Shown here: piece after piece, positions 17,924-25,966 of the stretch
How the letters are laid out: every line of letters starts with the position of its first letter
How positions within the stretch are numbered: position 1 is the first letter of the stretch
Assembly (NCBI RefSeq): GCF_016495405.1
Contig: NZ_CP044522.1
Location: 1,550,001-1,614,000, forward strand
Origin: Cobetia sp. cqz5-12
GTDB lineage: Bacteria > Pseudomonadota > Gammaproteobacteria > Pseudomonadales > Halomonadaceae
Length of the DNA stretch: 64,000 nt
Reading direction: 5' to 3'
Translations under genes and position numbers: made by a program
Notes under the pieces: model-generated
What the model was told of the DNA's origin: nothing
Seen by the model: the letters and a program-made list of their open reading frames with translations, nothing else
Databases searched by the model: none

Positions 17924-19180
17924 ATGAAAATGGACCTGACGGCGATGGGCATCCTCGCTCCGACCCATGCACTGGAAGACTGCGAACCGACGTCGGAAGA
18001 GATTGCGCAGATCCAATGTGACCGACTTGCGCGTGTTCGCCAGGAGCTGGCCCGACGCGATATCACGGCGGCAGTCCTGTTCGACCCGGCACATGTCCGC
18101 TATGCCACCGGGTCTCGCAACATGCAGGTATACAGTTCGCGCAATCCCGCCCGCTACGTATTCGTCCCCGCCGCAGGGCCGGTCGTGTTGTTCGAGTTCT
18201 CGGGATGCGAACACCTGGCCAGCCATCTACCGACCGTGGACGAGATTCGCCCGGCCAAGGCGATTTCCTATTACTTCAACGAGAAGAATACACAAGCCGT
18301 CACCAGAGCCTGGGCGGATGAAATCATCGATCTGGTGCGTCAGTGCGGCGGAGGTGAGCGGATCGCCATCGAGAGCGCGACCGCGGAAGCCGCTTTCATG
18401 CTCGAGCAGCGAGGCTATCAGGTGCTGGATGCTCAGGAGCCCCTTGAGCAGGCGCGAGCCTTCAAGGTGCCCAATGAGATAAAGATGATTCGCTCCTCGC
18501 TGAGAGCGGTCGAGGAGGGAGTGCGCAAACTGGAGGCCTCCATACGGCCTGGGGTCACCGAAAATCACGTCTGGTCCCGACTGCATCAGCACATTATCGA
18601 GACAGACGCCGACTTCATCGAGACACGTCTCATGAATTCCGGGCCGCGCACCAATCCTTGGTTCCAGGAATGTTCCGACCGGATCATCCAGGCGGGAGAA
18701 CTGGTCGCGCTGGATACCGATGTGGTCGGGCGTTACGGGTACTACGCGGATTTCTCGAGAACCTTCCTGTGTGGCACGGGTGAGGCCAGTGCCGAGCAGA
18801 AATCGCTCTATCGCATGGCGTATGACCAGATCCAGACCAACATGGAAAATCTCAAGCCGGGGGTCAGCTTCAAGGAATACGCCGAACGTGCCTGGCGAAT
18901 CCCTCCCGCCTATCGCGCGCGTCGTTACTTTGCCCTGGCGCATGGTGTCGGGATGAACGGTGAGTATCCCTACATCGTTCATCGCGAGGATATCGAGGAC
19001 AAGGGCTACGACGGCATCCTCCAGCCGGGAATGACACTATGCGTGGAGAGCTATATCGGACATGAGTCCGGCGGCGAAGGCGTCAAGCTCGAAGAGCAGC
19101 TGTACATTCGTGACGATGGTCAGGTGGAACTGTTGTCGGACTATCCCTTCGATGAGCGCCTGCTGAGCCAGGCTGTCTGA
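17924..19180 (+). CDS. M24 metallopeptidase-fold protein of the DddP (DMSP lyase-like) group
   Basis: A 418-residue pita-bread-fold protein. Segments RYATGSRNMQVY, FIETRLMNSGPR, TNPWFQEC and LDTDVVGRYG are those of the DMSP lyase DddP and not of ordinary Xaa-Pro peptidases or ectoine hydrolase DoeA. Candidate metal ligands are Asp264, Asp276, His340, Glu375 and Glu390; their spacings (12, 64, 35, 15) equal those I recall for Ruegeria DddP. The active-site Tyr is kept as Tyr335. However, the DddP Asp six residues after the metal His, proposed as the catalytic base, is Gly346 here. It may therefore split a different osmolyte. Neighbouring BCCT transporters support an osmolyte substrate. Confidence 0.75.
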   Translation: MKMDLTAMGILAPTHALEDCEPTSEEIAQIQCDRLARVRQELARRDITAAVLFDPAHVRYATGSRNMQVYSSRNPARYVFVPAAGPVVLFEFSGCEHLASHLPTVDEIRPAKAISYYFNEKNTQAVTRAWADEIIDLVRQCGGGERIAIESATAEAAFMLEQRGYQVLDAQEPLEQARAFKVPNEIKMIRSSLRAVEEGVRKLEASIRPGVTENHVWSRLHQHIIETDADFIETRLMNSGPRTNPWFQECSDRIIQAGELVALDTDVVGRYGYYADFSRTFLCGTGEASAEQKSLYRMAYDQIQTNMENLKPGVSFKEYAERAWRIPPAYRARRYFALAHGVGMNGEYPYIVHREDIEDKGYDGILQPGMTLCVESYIGHESGGEGVKLEEQLYIRDDGQVELLSDYPFDERLLSQAV

Positions 19181-19420
19181 GTCAGGCCGGTTGAGCCGGC
19201 CACGGGTAGCTTGCCGACGCGCATCGGCATTACGCGGCATGGCGGCTTTGGTAACATGAGGACAATTGTGCGGGTGGCTGTCAGCGACGGTCACCCGCTT
19301 TGCCATTGTCTCATCGCGAAAGAGGGCCAGAGGGCAGCCATTTCCCGCCTTGAGGGTCTAGCATTCGGATGACCTGCCTGTCTCTTGTTTCCTCGTTTCG
19401 TCCTGCCTGAGTGTTCTTCC

Positions 19421-20335
19421 ATGCCGACTCCATTGTCTCTGCATAAACTCCCGCCCTTGAGCTCTCTGAAAGGGTTCGAAGCCGCCGCTCGCTTGCTGAG
19501 TCTGCGTGCCGCAGCCGAGGAGCTGCACCTGACGCACCCGGCCATCGCCAACCAGATCCAGCGGCTTGAAGAGAGTCTCGACGTCAAGTTGTTCGCACGT
19601 GAAGGTCGCCATGTGGTGCTGACCCCCGCAGGGGAACGTTTCTATCCGGTAGTGCGTGAAGCCCTGGCCGGACTGGTTCAGGGGGCCGAGGCGCTTCGCC
19701 AGATGCAGCACGCACAACCGTTGCGGTTGCAGGTCTACGTGACGACCTCGATTCGCTGGCTGGCTCCGCGGCTGACTCGCTTCCAGGCCGAGCATCCCGA
19801 GATCGAGCTCAAGCTCACCACCTGCAGCGTAGGGTGGGAATTCGATGAGGCCAATGCCGATATCGGCATCGTTTTCCAGGAAGCGCCGCTGGCGGAGCAC
19901 CTGCATTGGCAGCCGCTGTTCGCCTCCAGACTGTTTCCAGTCTGCAGCCCTGAGTTGCTGGAGGGCGAGTCCGGGCCTCTGGCTCCTGAAGCATTGCGTA
20001 CCTTGCCGCTGATCGGGGTCTACACCGAGGGGTGGAACTGGGACAGCTGGTTCGAGCTTCAGGAACTTGGCCCCTGTCCGAGCCGCAATTGCATCGTGGT
20101 CGATACGCTGGCGGTGGCGCTCGAGATGGCTCTGCGGGGCGAGGGCGTGGCACTGGTCAATGGTCCTTTCGCGGATGCGGATCTGCTGGGTGGCCGACTG
20201 GTCAACCCCACCGGGCAGGTCATCGATGGGCGTGGGGAGTGGGGAGCGGTCTGTCATCGCGAGCTTGAACAGGATGAACGGGTCGCGACCGTACTGCGCT
20301 GGCTCGAGGCTCAGAGCCAATCTCTCGCGTCTTGA
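19421..20335 (+). CDS. LysR family transcriptional regulator (GcvA-like)
   Basis: A 304-residue LysR regulator of the GcvA branch: LKGFEAAARLLSLRAAAEEL then LTHPAIANQIQRLEESLDVK form the helix-turn-helix, followed by LFAREGRHVVLTPAGERF. The effector domain has the GcvA-type IRWLAPRLTRFQAEHPEIEL start and an ADIGIVF strand. ATG 19421 begins MPTPLSLHKLPPL, the usual start of this branch; the upstream TTG at 19385 is less likely. It stands between the DddP-like gene and a separate catabolic island and ends with a strong hairpin, so it could regulate either side. The effector is unknown. Confidence 0.87.
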   Translation: MPTPLSLHKLPPLSSLKGFEAAARLLSLRAAAEELHLTHPAIANQIQRLEESLDVKLFAREGRHVVLTPAGERFYPVVREALAGLVQGAEALRQMQHAQPLRLQVYVTTSIRWLAPRLTRFQAEHPEIELKLTTCSVGWEFDEANADIGIVFQEAPLAEHLHWQPLFASRLFPVCSPELLEGESGPLAPEALRTLPLIGVYTEGWNWDSWFELQELGPCPSRNCIVVDTLAVALEMALRGEGVALVNGPFADADLLGGRLVNPTGQVIDGRGEWGAVCHRELEQDERVATVLRWLEAQSQSLAS

Positions 20336-20366
20336 CGGGATCGCGTTCACGCATCGCGCCATGCAT

Positions 20367-20412
20367 GCCCCCAACGACAACGCCACCTTCGGGTGGCGTT
20401 GTCGTTGGGGGC
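20367..20412 (+). terminator. Long UUCG-capped hairpin after the GcvA-like gene
   Basis: A perfect 21-bp stem, 20367-20387 against 20392-20412, closed by a TTCG tetraloop. It begins about 30 bp after the LysR stop codon. No T-run follows, so termination could rely on the extreme stem stability, or the element may protect the 3' end. Confidence 0.75.
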
Positions 20413-20587
20413 CGTCGTTCGGCCTCACAAAAATTGTTACCAGTCAGCAAAATCTTATGAATTGTTGCCTGTCGGTCGCGTCAGTACGGTGAGCGTCAAG
20501 ATGGCATGGGCCACGGGGTTACCTCTTCCGGTTTCCGTGAATGGACTCATGCAAGTACACCGCACAGACAGGCAGAGAGGACAGCAC

Positions 20588-21547
20588 ATGAAAGTCGGAT
20601 TCATCGGTCTCGGTAACGTGGGTGGCAAGCTGGCAGGCAGCCTGCTGCGCAATGGGCATGATGTCACCGTGCGTGACCTTGACCCGGAAGCCGCCAAGCC
20701 TTTCCTCGCGCAGGGTGCCAAGTGGGCGGATTCTTCCAAGGAACTCGCCGAAGCCAACGACATGGTCATCACCTGCCTGCCGTCTCCGGCTGCCTGCAGC
20801 GCCGTGATGGAAAGCGATGACGGCATCATTGCCGGTCTGTGCGAAGGCAAGATCTGGCTCGAGATGAGTACTACCGATGACGGCGAACTGCGTCGCATCG
20901 CCGACAAGGTGCTGGCCACCGGTGCCAAGGCACTGGAAGCCCCGGTCTCTGGCGGCTGCCACCGTGCCGCCACCGGCAACATCTCCATCTTCGTCGGCGG
21001 TGACCGCGAATCCTTCGAGCAGGTGCTGCCGGTGCTGACCAACCTGGGTCGCCGTGTCCTGCACACCGGGGAACTGGGCACCGCCTCCGTGCTCAAGGTG
21101 ATGACCAACTATCTGGCCACCGCCAACCTGTGCGCCGTTGCCGAAGCCTTGACCGTCTGCAAGAAGGCCGGCATGGACATGAATACCACCTACGAGGCGA
21201 TCAAGATTTCCTCGGGCAACTCCTTCGTCCACGAGACCGAGTCTCAGGTCATCCTGAACGGTAGCCGCAACATCAGCTTCACCATGGATCTGGTGCTCAA
21301 GGATGTCGGCCTGTTCGACACCCTGGCCAGGAACCTGGACGTGCCGCTGGAAATCTCCCCGATGCTGATGGACATCTTCCGCGATGGTCAGGAACGCTTC
21401 GGTCCGCGTGAGTGGTCCTCCAACATCATCCGTCGTCTCGAGGAAGCCGCCGATGTCCGTGTGCTCGGCACCGGCTTCCCGGCAGAGCTGACCGATGACG
21501 AGCCGGAAGAAGTCGGCTACGAGGTCGGCGTTACCGGCCGCAGCTGA
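20588..21547 (+). CDS. NAD(P)-dependent oxidoreductase of the 3-hydroxyisobutyrate dehydrogenase family
   Basis: A 319-residue beta-hydroxyacid dehydrogenase. The Rossmann motif GFIGLGNVGGKLAGSLL is at the N-terminus, the substrate-binding motif EAPVSGGCHRAATG is in the middle, and catalytic Lys170 with Asn174 lies in LKVMTNYLATANLC. The start ATG 20588 follows AGAGAGGACAGCAC; an upstream in-frame extension to 20393 is rejected as leader sequence. Family members oxidise 3-hydroxyisobutyrate, tartronate semialdehyde, sulfolactaldehyde precursors or similar C3-C4 hydroxyacids. It is followed on the same strand by an aldehyde dehydrogenase, so a hydroxyacid/semialdehyde relay is plausible. The substrate is not known. 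Confidence 0.87.
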   Translation: MKVGFIGLGNVGGKLAGSLLRNGHDVTVRDLDPEAAKPFLAQGAKWADSSKELAEANDMVITCLPSPAACSAVMESDDGIIAGLCEGKIWLEMSTTDDGELRRIADKVLATGAKALEAPVSGGCHRAATGNISIFVGGDRESFEQVLPVLTNLGRRVLHTGELGTASVLKVMTNYLATANLCAVAEALTVCKKAGMDMNTTYEAIKISSGNSFVHETESQVILNGSRNISFTMDLVLKDVGLFDTLARNLDVPLEISPMLMDIFRDGQERFGPREWSSNIIRRLEEAADVRVLGTGFPAELTDDEPEEVGYEVGVTGRS

Positions 21548-21558
21548 GCCGTGAAGAC

Positions 21559-21593
21559 TGCCCCGGAGCGCCGTGCGAATGGCCTCCGGGGCA
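21559..21593 (+). terminator. Hairpin between the hydroxyacid dehydrogenase and aldehyde dehydrogenase genes
   Basis: TGCCCCGGAG (21559-21568) pairs with CTCCGGGGCA (21584-21593), followed by TTT. It may partly terminate transcription between the two genes, or be read through. Confidence 0.65.
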
Positions 21594-21655
21594 TTTGCGT
21601 TTGAGACTCACCCTCAGGGAAAGTGTTATCTCCCACCAGCAACGAGAGGTCTGGC

Positions 21656-23089
21656 ATGCAACATCACGACAACTTCTACATCAATGGCCACTGGCAGGCA
21701 CCCTTCGGGCGCGAGCGCATGGAGGTCATCAATCCGGCCACCGGCGAGCTGTGTGCCAGTGTGCCGCGCGCCGGCGAGCAGGATGTGGAGGCTGCCATCA
21801 TGGCAGCACGTCAGGCGCTGCCTGCCTGGTCCACGACATCCGCGCAGGAACGCCACGACATCCTGATGGCGGCAGCGGATGAGATGCAGCGTCGCTTCGA
21901 TGAGCTGCGCGACGTGCAGGTGCTCACCATGGGTTGCCCGGTGCAACTGGCCGGCGCGCTGCACGTGGAAGGCCCCATCGAGGGAATGCGTTACTACGCT
22001 GAACGCGCTTTCCAGATGGAAGAGGACGAGCGCAAGGGCGATGTGACGCTGATGCGCGAGCCCATCGGCGTCTGCTCGCTGATCAATCCGTGGAACTATC
22101 CGCTGCATCAGTTGATCGGCAAGCTGGCCCCGGCGCTGGCGGCAGGCTGCACCGTGATCGCCAAGCCGGCAGAGCAGACCCCGCTGCAGGACTTCATCAT
22201 GGCCGAGATCTTCGAGAAGGTCGGTCTGCCTGCAGGTGTCTTCAATGTGGTGACGGGCGAGGGTAGCGAGATCGGTCCGGTGATGTCCGGCCATCCGCAA
22301 GTGGATATGGTGTCCTTCACTGGCTCCACCATTGCCGGAAGCAAGGTCGCCGAGAGTGCCGCGCCCACCGTCAAGCGGGTCTGTCAGGAACTGGGCGGCA
22401 AGTCGCCGCTGCTGGTGACCGAAGATGCCGACCTGGCCGCGGCCGTGCGCTTGAATGTCGAGAACATCATGGCCAACACCGGCCAGACCTGCGACGCCTT
22501 CACACGCCTTCTGGTGCCGCGTTCGCGTCTGGAAGAGGCCACGCGTCTGGCGGTGGAGATCGCCAACGAGCAGGTGGTGGGTGACCCGAACGACCCGAAA
22601 ACCACCATGGGGCCGCTGGTCTCCGCGCTGCAGCGCGAACGTGTGCTTGATCTGGTGCAGCGTGCCATCGATGACGGTGTCGAGCTGGCGCTCGGTGGCG
22701 TCGAGCCGCCCGAAGGGCTCGAGAAGGGCTGCTATGTGCGTCCGACCATCTTCACCAATGTCAGCAATGAGATGGAGATCGCCCGTGAGGAGATCTTCGG
22801 CCCGGTGCTGTGCATCCTGCCTTACGACGATGTGAAGCAGGGGATCGCCATCGCCAATGACAGCGTCTATGGCCTGTCATCTGCGGTCTATGCACGTGAC
22901 GCCGAGGCAGCATTGCCCATCGCCCGCTGCATGCAGGCAGGGCAATGCTATCTGCAAGGGGCGGAGTTCTCCTTCGATGCCCCCTTCGGTGGCTACAAGC
23001 GTTCCGGCAATGGCCGTGAATGGGGTGACGAAGGCCTGGCGGAATATGTCGAGGTCAAGGCACTGCTCGGGGCGCCGGCCATCTCCTGA
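21656..23089 (+). CDS. Aldehyde dehydrogenase family protein
   Basis: A 477-residue NAD(P)+-dependent aldehyde dehydrogenase. The family hallmarks are PWNYPLHQLIGKLAPALAAG, the cofactor motif FTGSTIAGSKV, catalytic Glu245 in CQELGGKSP and catalytic Cys279 in NTGQTCDAFTRLLVP, with the EEIFGPVL motif near residue 380. The start ATG 21656 follows ACGAGAGGTCTGGC. The Asp-Ala-Phe after the catalytic Cys differs from methylmalonate-semialdehyde dehydrogenases and from betaine aldehyde dehydrogenases, so neither of those roles is indicated. It probably oxidises an aldehyde made by the preceding dehydrogenase or the GMC enzyme nearby. Confidence 0.9.
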   Translation: MQHHDNFYINGHWQAPFGRERMEVINPATGELCASVPRAGEQDVEAAIMAARQALPAWSTTSAQERHDILMAAADEMQRRFDELRDVQVLTMGCPVQLAGALHVEGPIEGMRYYAERAFQMEEDERKGDVTLMREPIGVCSLINPWNYPLHQLIGKLAPALAAGCTVIAKPAEQTPLQDFIMAEIFEKVGLPAGVFNVVTGEGSEIGPVMSGHPQVDMVSFTGSTIAGSKVAESAAPTVKRVCQELGGKSPLLVTEDADLAAAVRLNVENIMANTGQTCDAFTRLLVPRSRLEEATRLAVEIANEQVVGDPNDPKTTMGPLVSALQRERVLDLVQRAIDDGVELALGGVEPPEGLEKGCYVRPTIFTNVSNEMEIAREEIFGPVLCILPYDDVKQGIAIANDSVYGLSSAVYARDAEAALPIARCMQAGQCYLQGAEFSFDAPFGGYKRSGNGREWGDEGLAEYVEVKALLGAPAIS

Positions 23090-23120
23090 CAGAAGGCGGG
23101 CCGCGCCGCCGTGATGCCAC

Positions 23121-23176
23121 GCAAGATACCCGTGATTCGTGAGGCCAGAGTGGCCCGTGAATCACGGGTATCTTGC
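23121..23176 (+). terminator. Terminator after the aldehyde dehydrogenase gene
   Basis: An 18-bp perfect stem (23121-23138 with 23159-23176, arm beginning GCAAGATACCCG) encloses a second short stem GGCCA/TGGCC. It lies about 30 bp past the stop codon. Confidence 0.75.
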
Positions 23177-23294
23177 ATTCGCGCCACCGACCATTCACGC
23201 CATCGACAAAAGGCGCCCTCAAGGTGCTTGTCGGCTGTCGCAGCCGCGTTTCGCTATCAGAGCAACATCGATAACGTCTGTCAGATCGCTGGGT

Positions 23295-23334
23295 GCTGAA
23301 AAATACCTATATTGGGCGCTGAAAATACCTATAT
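23295..23334. repeat. Short direct repeat of GCTGAAAATACCTATAT
   Basis: Two copies, 23295-23312 (with one extra A) and 23318-23334, start 23 bp apart in the A/T-rich gap downstream of the IclR gene. The spacing is about two helical turns, as for a paired protein-binding site, but no promoter is expected here. Confidence 0.5.
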
Positions 23335-23393
23335 ATAGTGGCAAGACTTTGTGCGGTGCAGCATGACGGGCTCGCCAGGCAACGTTTTCGGCC

Positions 23394-24152
23394 TCAGATG
23401 ATGCGCGAGGACAGCTGGCGCGCCGCCTGGACCAGATGCTTGGAGTAGGCGCGTGCCTGCTGCGGATTCAGCCAGTCCTGGCTGATGACGGCGCTGATGG
23501 CGGCGATGGGCTCATTGCGCATGTTCAGTACAGGCGCGGCGATACAGCTCAATTGTCCCTCGGCATCGCCACTGGACACGGCATACCCGAGGCGTTGCGC
23601 GCGCTCAAGTTCGGCATCCATCTCGTCACGGCGTTCGGCCAGTTCAGGCGTGATACGCGTGGCAGCCTCCAGGTACAGCTGACGCGAGCTCTCGGGGCGC
23701 ATGGCGAGAATCGCCTTGCCGGCGGCGCAGGCGTGCTGGGTCATGGTCTTGCCGATATAGAGGTTGTAGCTGCCACTGCCGGAGGCATCGACCTTCGAGA
23801 TCACCACCACCTGGTCCCCGATGGGGATGCACAGAAAGATCGAGCGGTGAATCTCGTTCTTGAGAATCTCCGCGATGGGGTAGAAGACCGGGATCAGGCT
23901 CTGCTTGTTGTAGATCGTCGAGGAGATCTGGAAGATGCGCGAGCCGATGCAGTAGGACTTCTTGCGACCGGGATCGTGAGCGACCAGCTGATGGTGCAGC
24001 AGGGAATTGATCACGCGGTGACCGGTAGCGGGCGAGATGCCGGTGGACTCACAGATTTCCGATAGCGTCAGCGGGTAGGAGGCTGCCGCAAGCAGATCCA
24101 GAATCATGACACTGTGGTCGACGGCAGGGGCTTTGGTCTTCTCGTGATTCAT
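23394..24152 (-). CDS. IclR family transcriptional regulator
   Basis: A 252-residue IclR-type regulator. The N-terminal winged helix-turn-helix is visible in YPLTLSEICESTGISPATGH and the wing RVINSLLHHQLV, followed by the GAF-like effector domain with GKAILAMRPE and the late SCIAAPVLNMRNEPIAAISA motif. IclR proteins usually repress nearby catabolic operons and respond to a pathway acid. It is transcribed in the same direction as the GMC, enolase and ALDH genes upstream of it but is separated from them by two tandem hairpins, so it has its own transcript. It is the obvious regulator of the island from 20588 to 28799. Confidence 0.87.
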   Translation of the reverse strand: MNHEKTKAPAVDHSVMILDLLAAASYPLTLSEICESTGISPATGHRVINSLLHHQLVAHDPGRKKSYCIGSRIFQISSTIYNKQSLIPVFYPIAEILKNEIHRSIFLCIPIGDQVVVISKVDASGSGSYNLYIGKTMTQHACAAGKAILAMRPESSRQLYLEAATRITPELAERRDEMDAELERAQRLGYAVSSGDAEGQLSCIAAPVLNMRNEPIAAISAVISQDWLNPQQARAYSKHLVQAARQLSSRII

Positions 24153-24225
24153 GAACGCGGGGTCACTCCGAAACGCGAATCTCGGTCACAGGCGGCTTCT
24201 GACCGAAGGCTGTGACACTGTGACG

Positions 24226-24263
24226 ACGGATGGGCGATGCCTCGGGCTGCATCGCCCATCCGT
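24226..24263 (-). terminator. Second of two tandem hairpins downstream of the GMC gene
   Basis: ACGGATGGGCGATGC (24226-24240) pairs perfectly with GCATCGCCCATCCGT (24249-24263), a 15-bp stem with an 8-nt loop. It lies between the GMC stop and the IclR start. Confidence 0.65.
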
Positions 24264-24272
24264 GGAAAGGGG

Positions 24273-24306
24273 AACGGCCCATAGGGTACCAGACCCATGG
24301 GCCGTT
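24273..24306 (-). terminator. First of two tandem hairpins downstream of the GMC gene
   Basis: AACGGCCCAT (24273-24282) pairs with ATGGGCCGTT (24297-24306), with an inner GGGT/ACCC helix. It begins 27 bp past the GMC stop on the minus strand and ends the oxidoreductase/dehydratase transcript. Confidence 0.7.
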
Positions 24307-24332
24307 CGTGGGGGTGGCGGCTATCCGCCGGG

Positions 24333-25961
24333 TCAGTCTGCGTGGTCGGCCAGCACAAGATCCGCGCCTTTTTCCGCCACCATCATCACCGGCGCATTCA
24401 GGTTGCCGGAAGTGATATTGGGGAAGATGGCAGCGTCGATCACGCGCAGCCCTGACACGCCATGCACCTTCAACTGACTGTCGACCACGGCGGTGGCCTT
24501 GTCCGGCCCCATCGTGCAGGAACCGCACAGGTGGTAGATGGAGCCACCCTGGGAGCGGAAATACGCAAGCATGCTGGCCTCATCCTGCACCGTCTCTGCC
24601 GGTGCGACCTCGCACTCGGTGATGGCCTTGAGAGCGGGCGCGCCCATCAGCTTGCGCACCAGACGACTGCCCTGAATCACCTCATCGATGTCCTTCTGGG
24701 TACTGAGGTAGTTGGGGCAGATCGTCGCCGGGTCTGCCGGGTCTGCCGAGGACAGTGAAATGCTGCCACGGCTGGTCGGTCGGCAGGAATTGAAGGCCAG
24801 CAGGAATCCGGAATACGGCTCCGGTGTCAGCTTGGCTCTCGGGTCGTTGGGAATCTGGTAGGACATCGGGTTGAAGTAGAGCTGGATGTTCGGCTCTGAC
24901 TCCGCCTCGCTGCCCCGGAAGAATCCTCCGGCCTGATTCACGCTCATGCCCAGCGGTCCGCTGCGGTTGATCAGATACTGCAGGCCTGCCTTTGCCTGGC
25001 CCCAGAAGGACGCGAAGTCATCGTTCAGCGTGGTGCGATTGGCGCGGTAGTAGTAGCTGGCGCACAGGTGGTCCTGCAGATTCTGACCGACGGCCGGCAG
25101 GTCTACCTGTGTCTCGATACCATGCGTGGCCAGCGCCTCACGCTCGCCGATCCCCGAAAGCTGCAGCAGCTTCGGGGAATCCACGGCGCCAGCGCAGAGA
25201 ATGACTTCGCGACGCGCCGTCACCTCGATGACTTCGTCATCAAGCCGGTAGGCGACACCCGTGGCACGCTTGCCGCCATCGGGCGTCTCTTCCAGCGTCA
25301 CGCGCTCCACCCGACAGATATGCTTGAGCGTGAGGTTGTCGCGTGACAGCGCCGGCTTCAGGTAGGCGGTATTGCTGGAATCCCGCTGTCCCTTGCGGAT
25401 GTTGGCCTCATAGATGCCAGCACCCTCGAAGCGTTCGCCATTGAAATCATCATTGAGCGTGTAACCCAGCTCGCGGGCCCCTTCCAGCCACGACCGGCAG
25501 ATCGGGTGCGCGCCATGTTTCAGCGGCGTGATGCCGATCAGGCCCTGGCCGGAGCGATACTCGGTATCACCATCCGGGTGGCATTCAAGACGCTTGAAGT
25601 AGGGCAGTACCTCGCGATAGGACCAGCCCTCGTTGCCGGCGCGCGCCCAGTCATCGAAGTCCGAGGCCTGGCCCCGGACGTAGATCATGGCATTGATGGA
25701 GCCTGAGCCACCCTGCACCTTGCCGCGTGGGGTATAGATCTTGCGGCCCCCCATCGCGGCTTCTTCCTTGCTGTAATACATGTAGTTGTAGGTCGGGTTG
25801 TAGTAGGTCTTGGCGAACCCGACCGGCACCTTGATCCAGGGCGAGGTGTCCTTGCCGCCGGCCTCCAGCAGCAACACCTTGTGGCGACCGTTGGCGCTCA
25901 GCCGGTTGGCGAGGATGCACCCCGCCGACCCGGCACCGACAATGATGAAATCGTATTGCAT
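24333..25961 (-). CDS. GMC family flavin-dependent oxidoreductase (choline dehydrogenase-like)
   Basis: A 542-residue FAD enzyme that oxidises an alcohol to an aldehyde or beyond. The FAD-binding motif [14 protein letters not shown] starts at residue 8, the GMC signature [18 protein letters not shown] is near residue 80, and the C-terminal active-site region is [14 protein letters not shown] followed by [16 protein letters not shown]. The domain order and length match choline and alcohol dehydrogenases of this family. The 3-hydroxypropionate dehydrogenase DddA of Halomonas DMSP catabolism is also a GMC enzyme, but the partner semialdehyde dehydrogenase is not seen here. It lies 5 bp after the enolase-superfamily gene and is likely co-transcribed with it. 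Confidence 0.9.
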   Translation of the reverse strand: MQYDFIIVGAGSAGCILANRLSANGRHKVLLLEAGGKDTSPWIKVPVGFAKTYYNPTYNYMYYSKEEAAMGGRKIYTPRGKVQGGSGSINAMIYVRGQASDFDDWARAGNEGWSYREVLPYFKRLECHPDGDTEYRSGQGLIGITPLKHGAHPICRSWLEGARELGYTLNDDFNGERFEGAGIYEANIRKGQRDSSNTAYLKPALSRDNLTLKHICRVERVTLEETPDGGKRATGVAYRLDDEVIEVTARREVILCAGAVDSPKLLQLSGIGEREALATHGIETQVDLPAVGQNLQDHLCASYYYRANRTTLNDDFASFWGQAKAGLQYLINRSGPLGMSVNQAGGFFRGSEAESEPNIQLYFNPMSYQIPNDPRAKLTPEPYSGFLLAFNSCRPTSRGSISLSSADPADPATICPNYLSTQKDIDEVIQGSRLVRKLMGAPALKAITECEVAPAETVQDEASMLAYFRSQGGSIYHLCGSCTMGPDKATAVVDSQLKVHGVSGLRVIDAAIFPNITSGNLNAPVMMVAEKGADLVLADHAD

Positions 25962-25966
25962 CGGCG

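Larger units (their letters stand above)
23090..23393. other. Convergent intergenic region between the ALDH and IclR genes (304 bp)
   Basis: Both flanking genes end here. It holds the hairpin at 23121-23176 and a 17-18-bp direct repeat at 23295-23334. No gene is visible. Confidence 0.6.

Noticed and set aside
24333..25961. GMC enzyme as DddA of a DMSP pathway
   Set aside because: The family fits, but the neighbouring aldehyde dehydrogenases lack the methylmalonate-semialdehyde type active-site motif expected of DddC, and the gene is grouped with a dehydratase.
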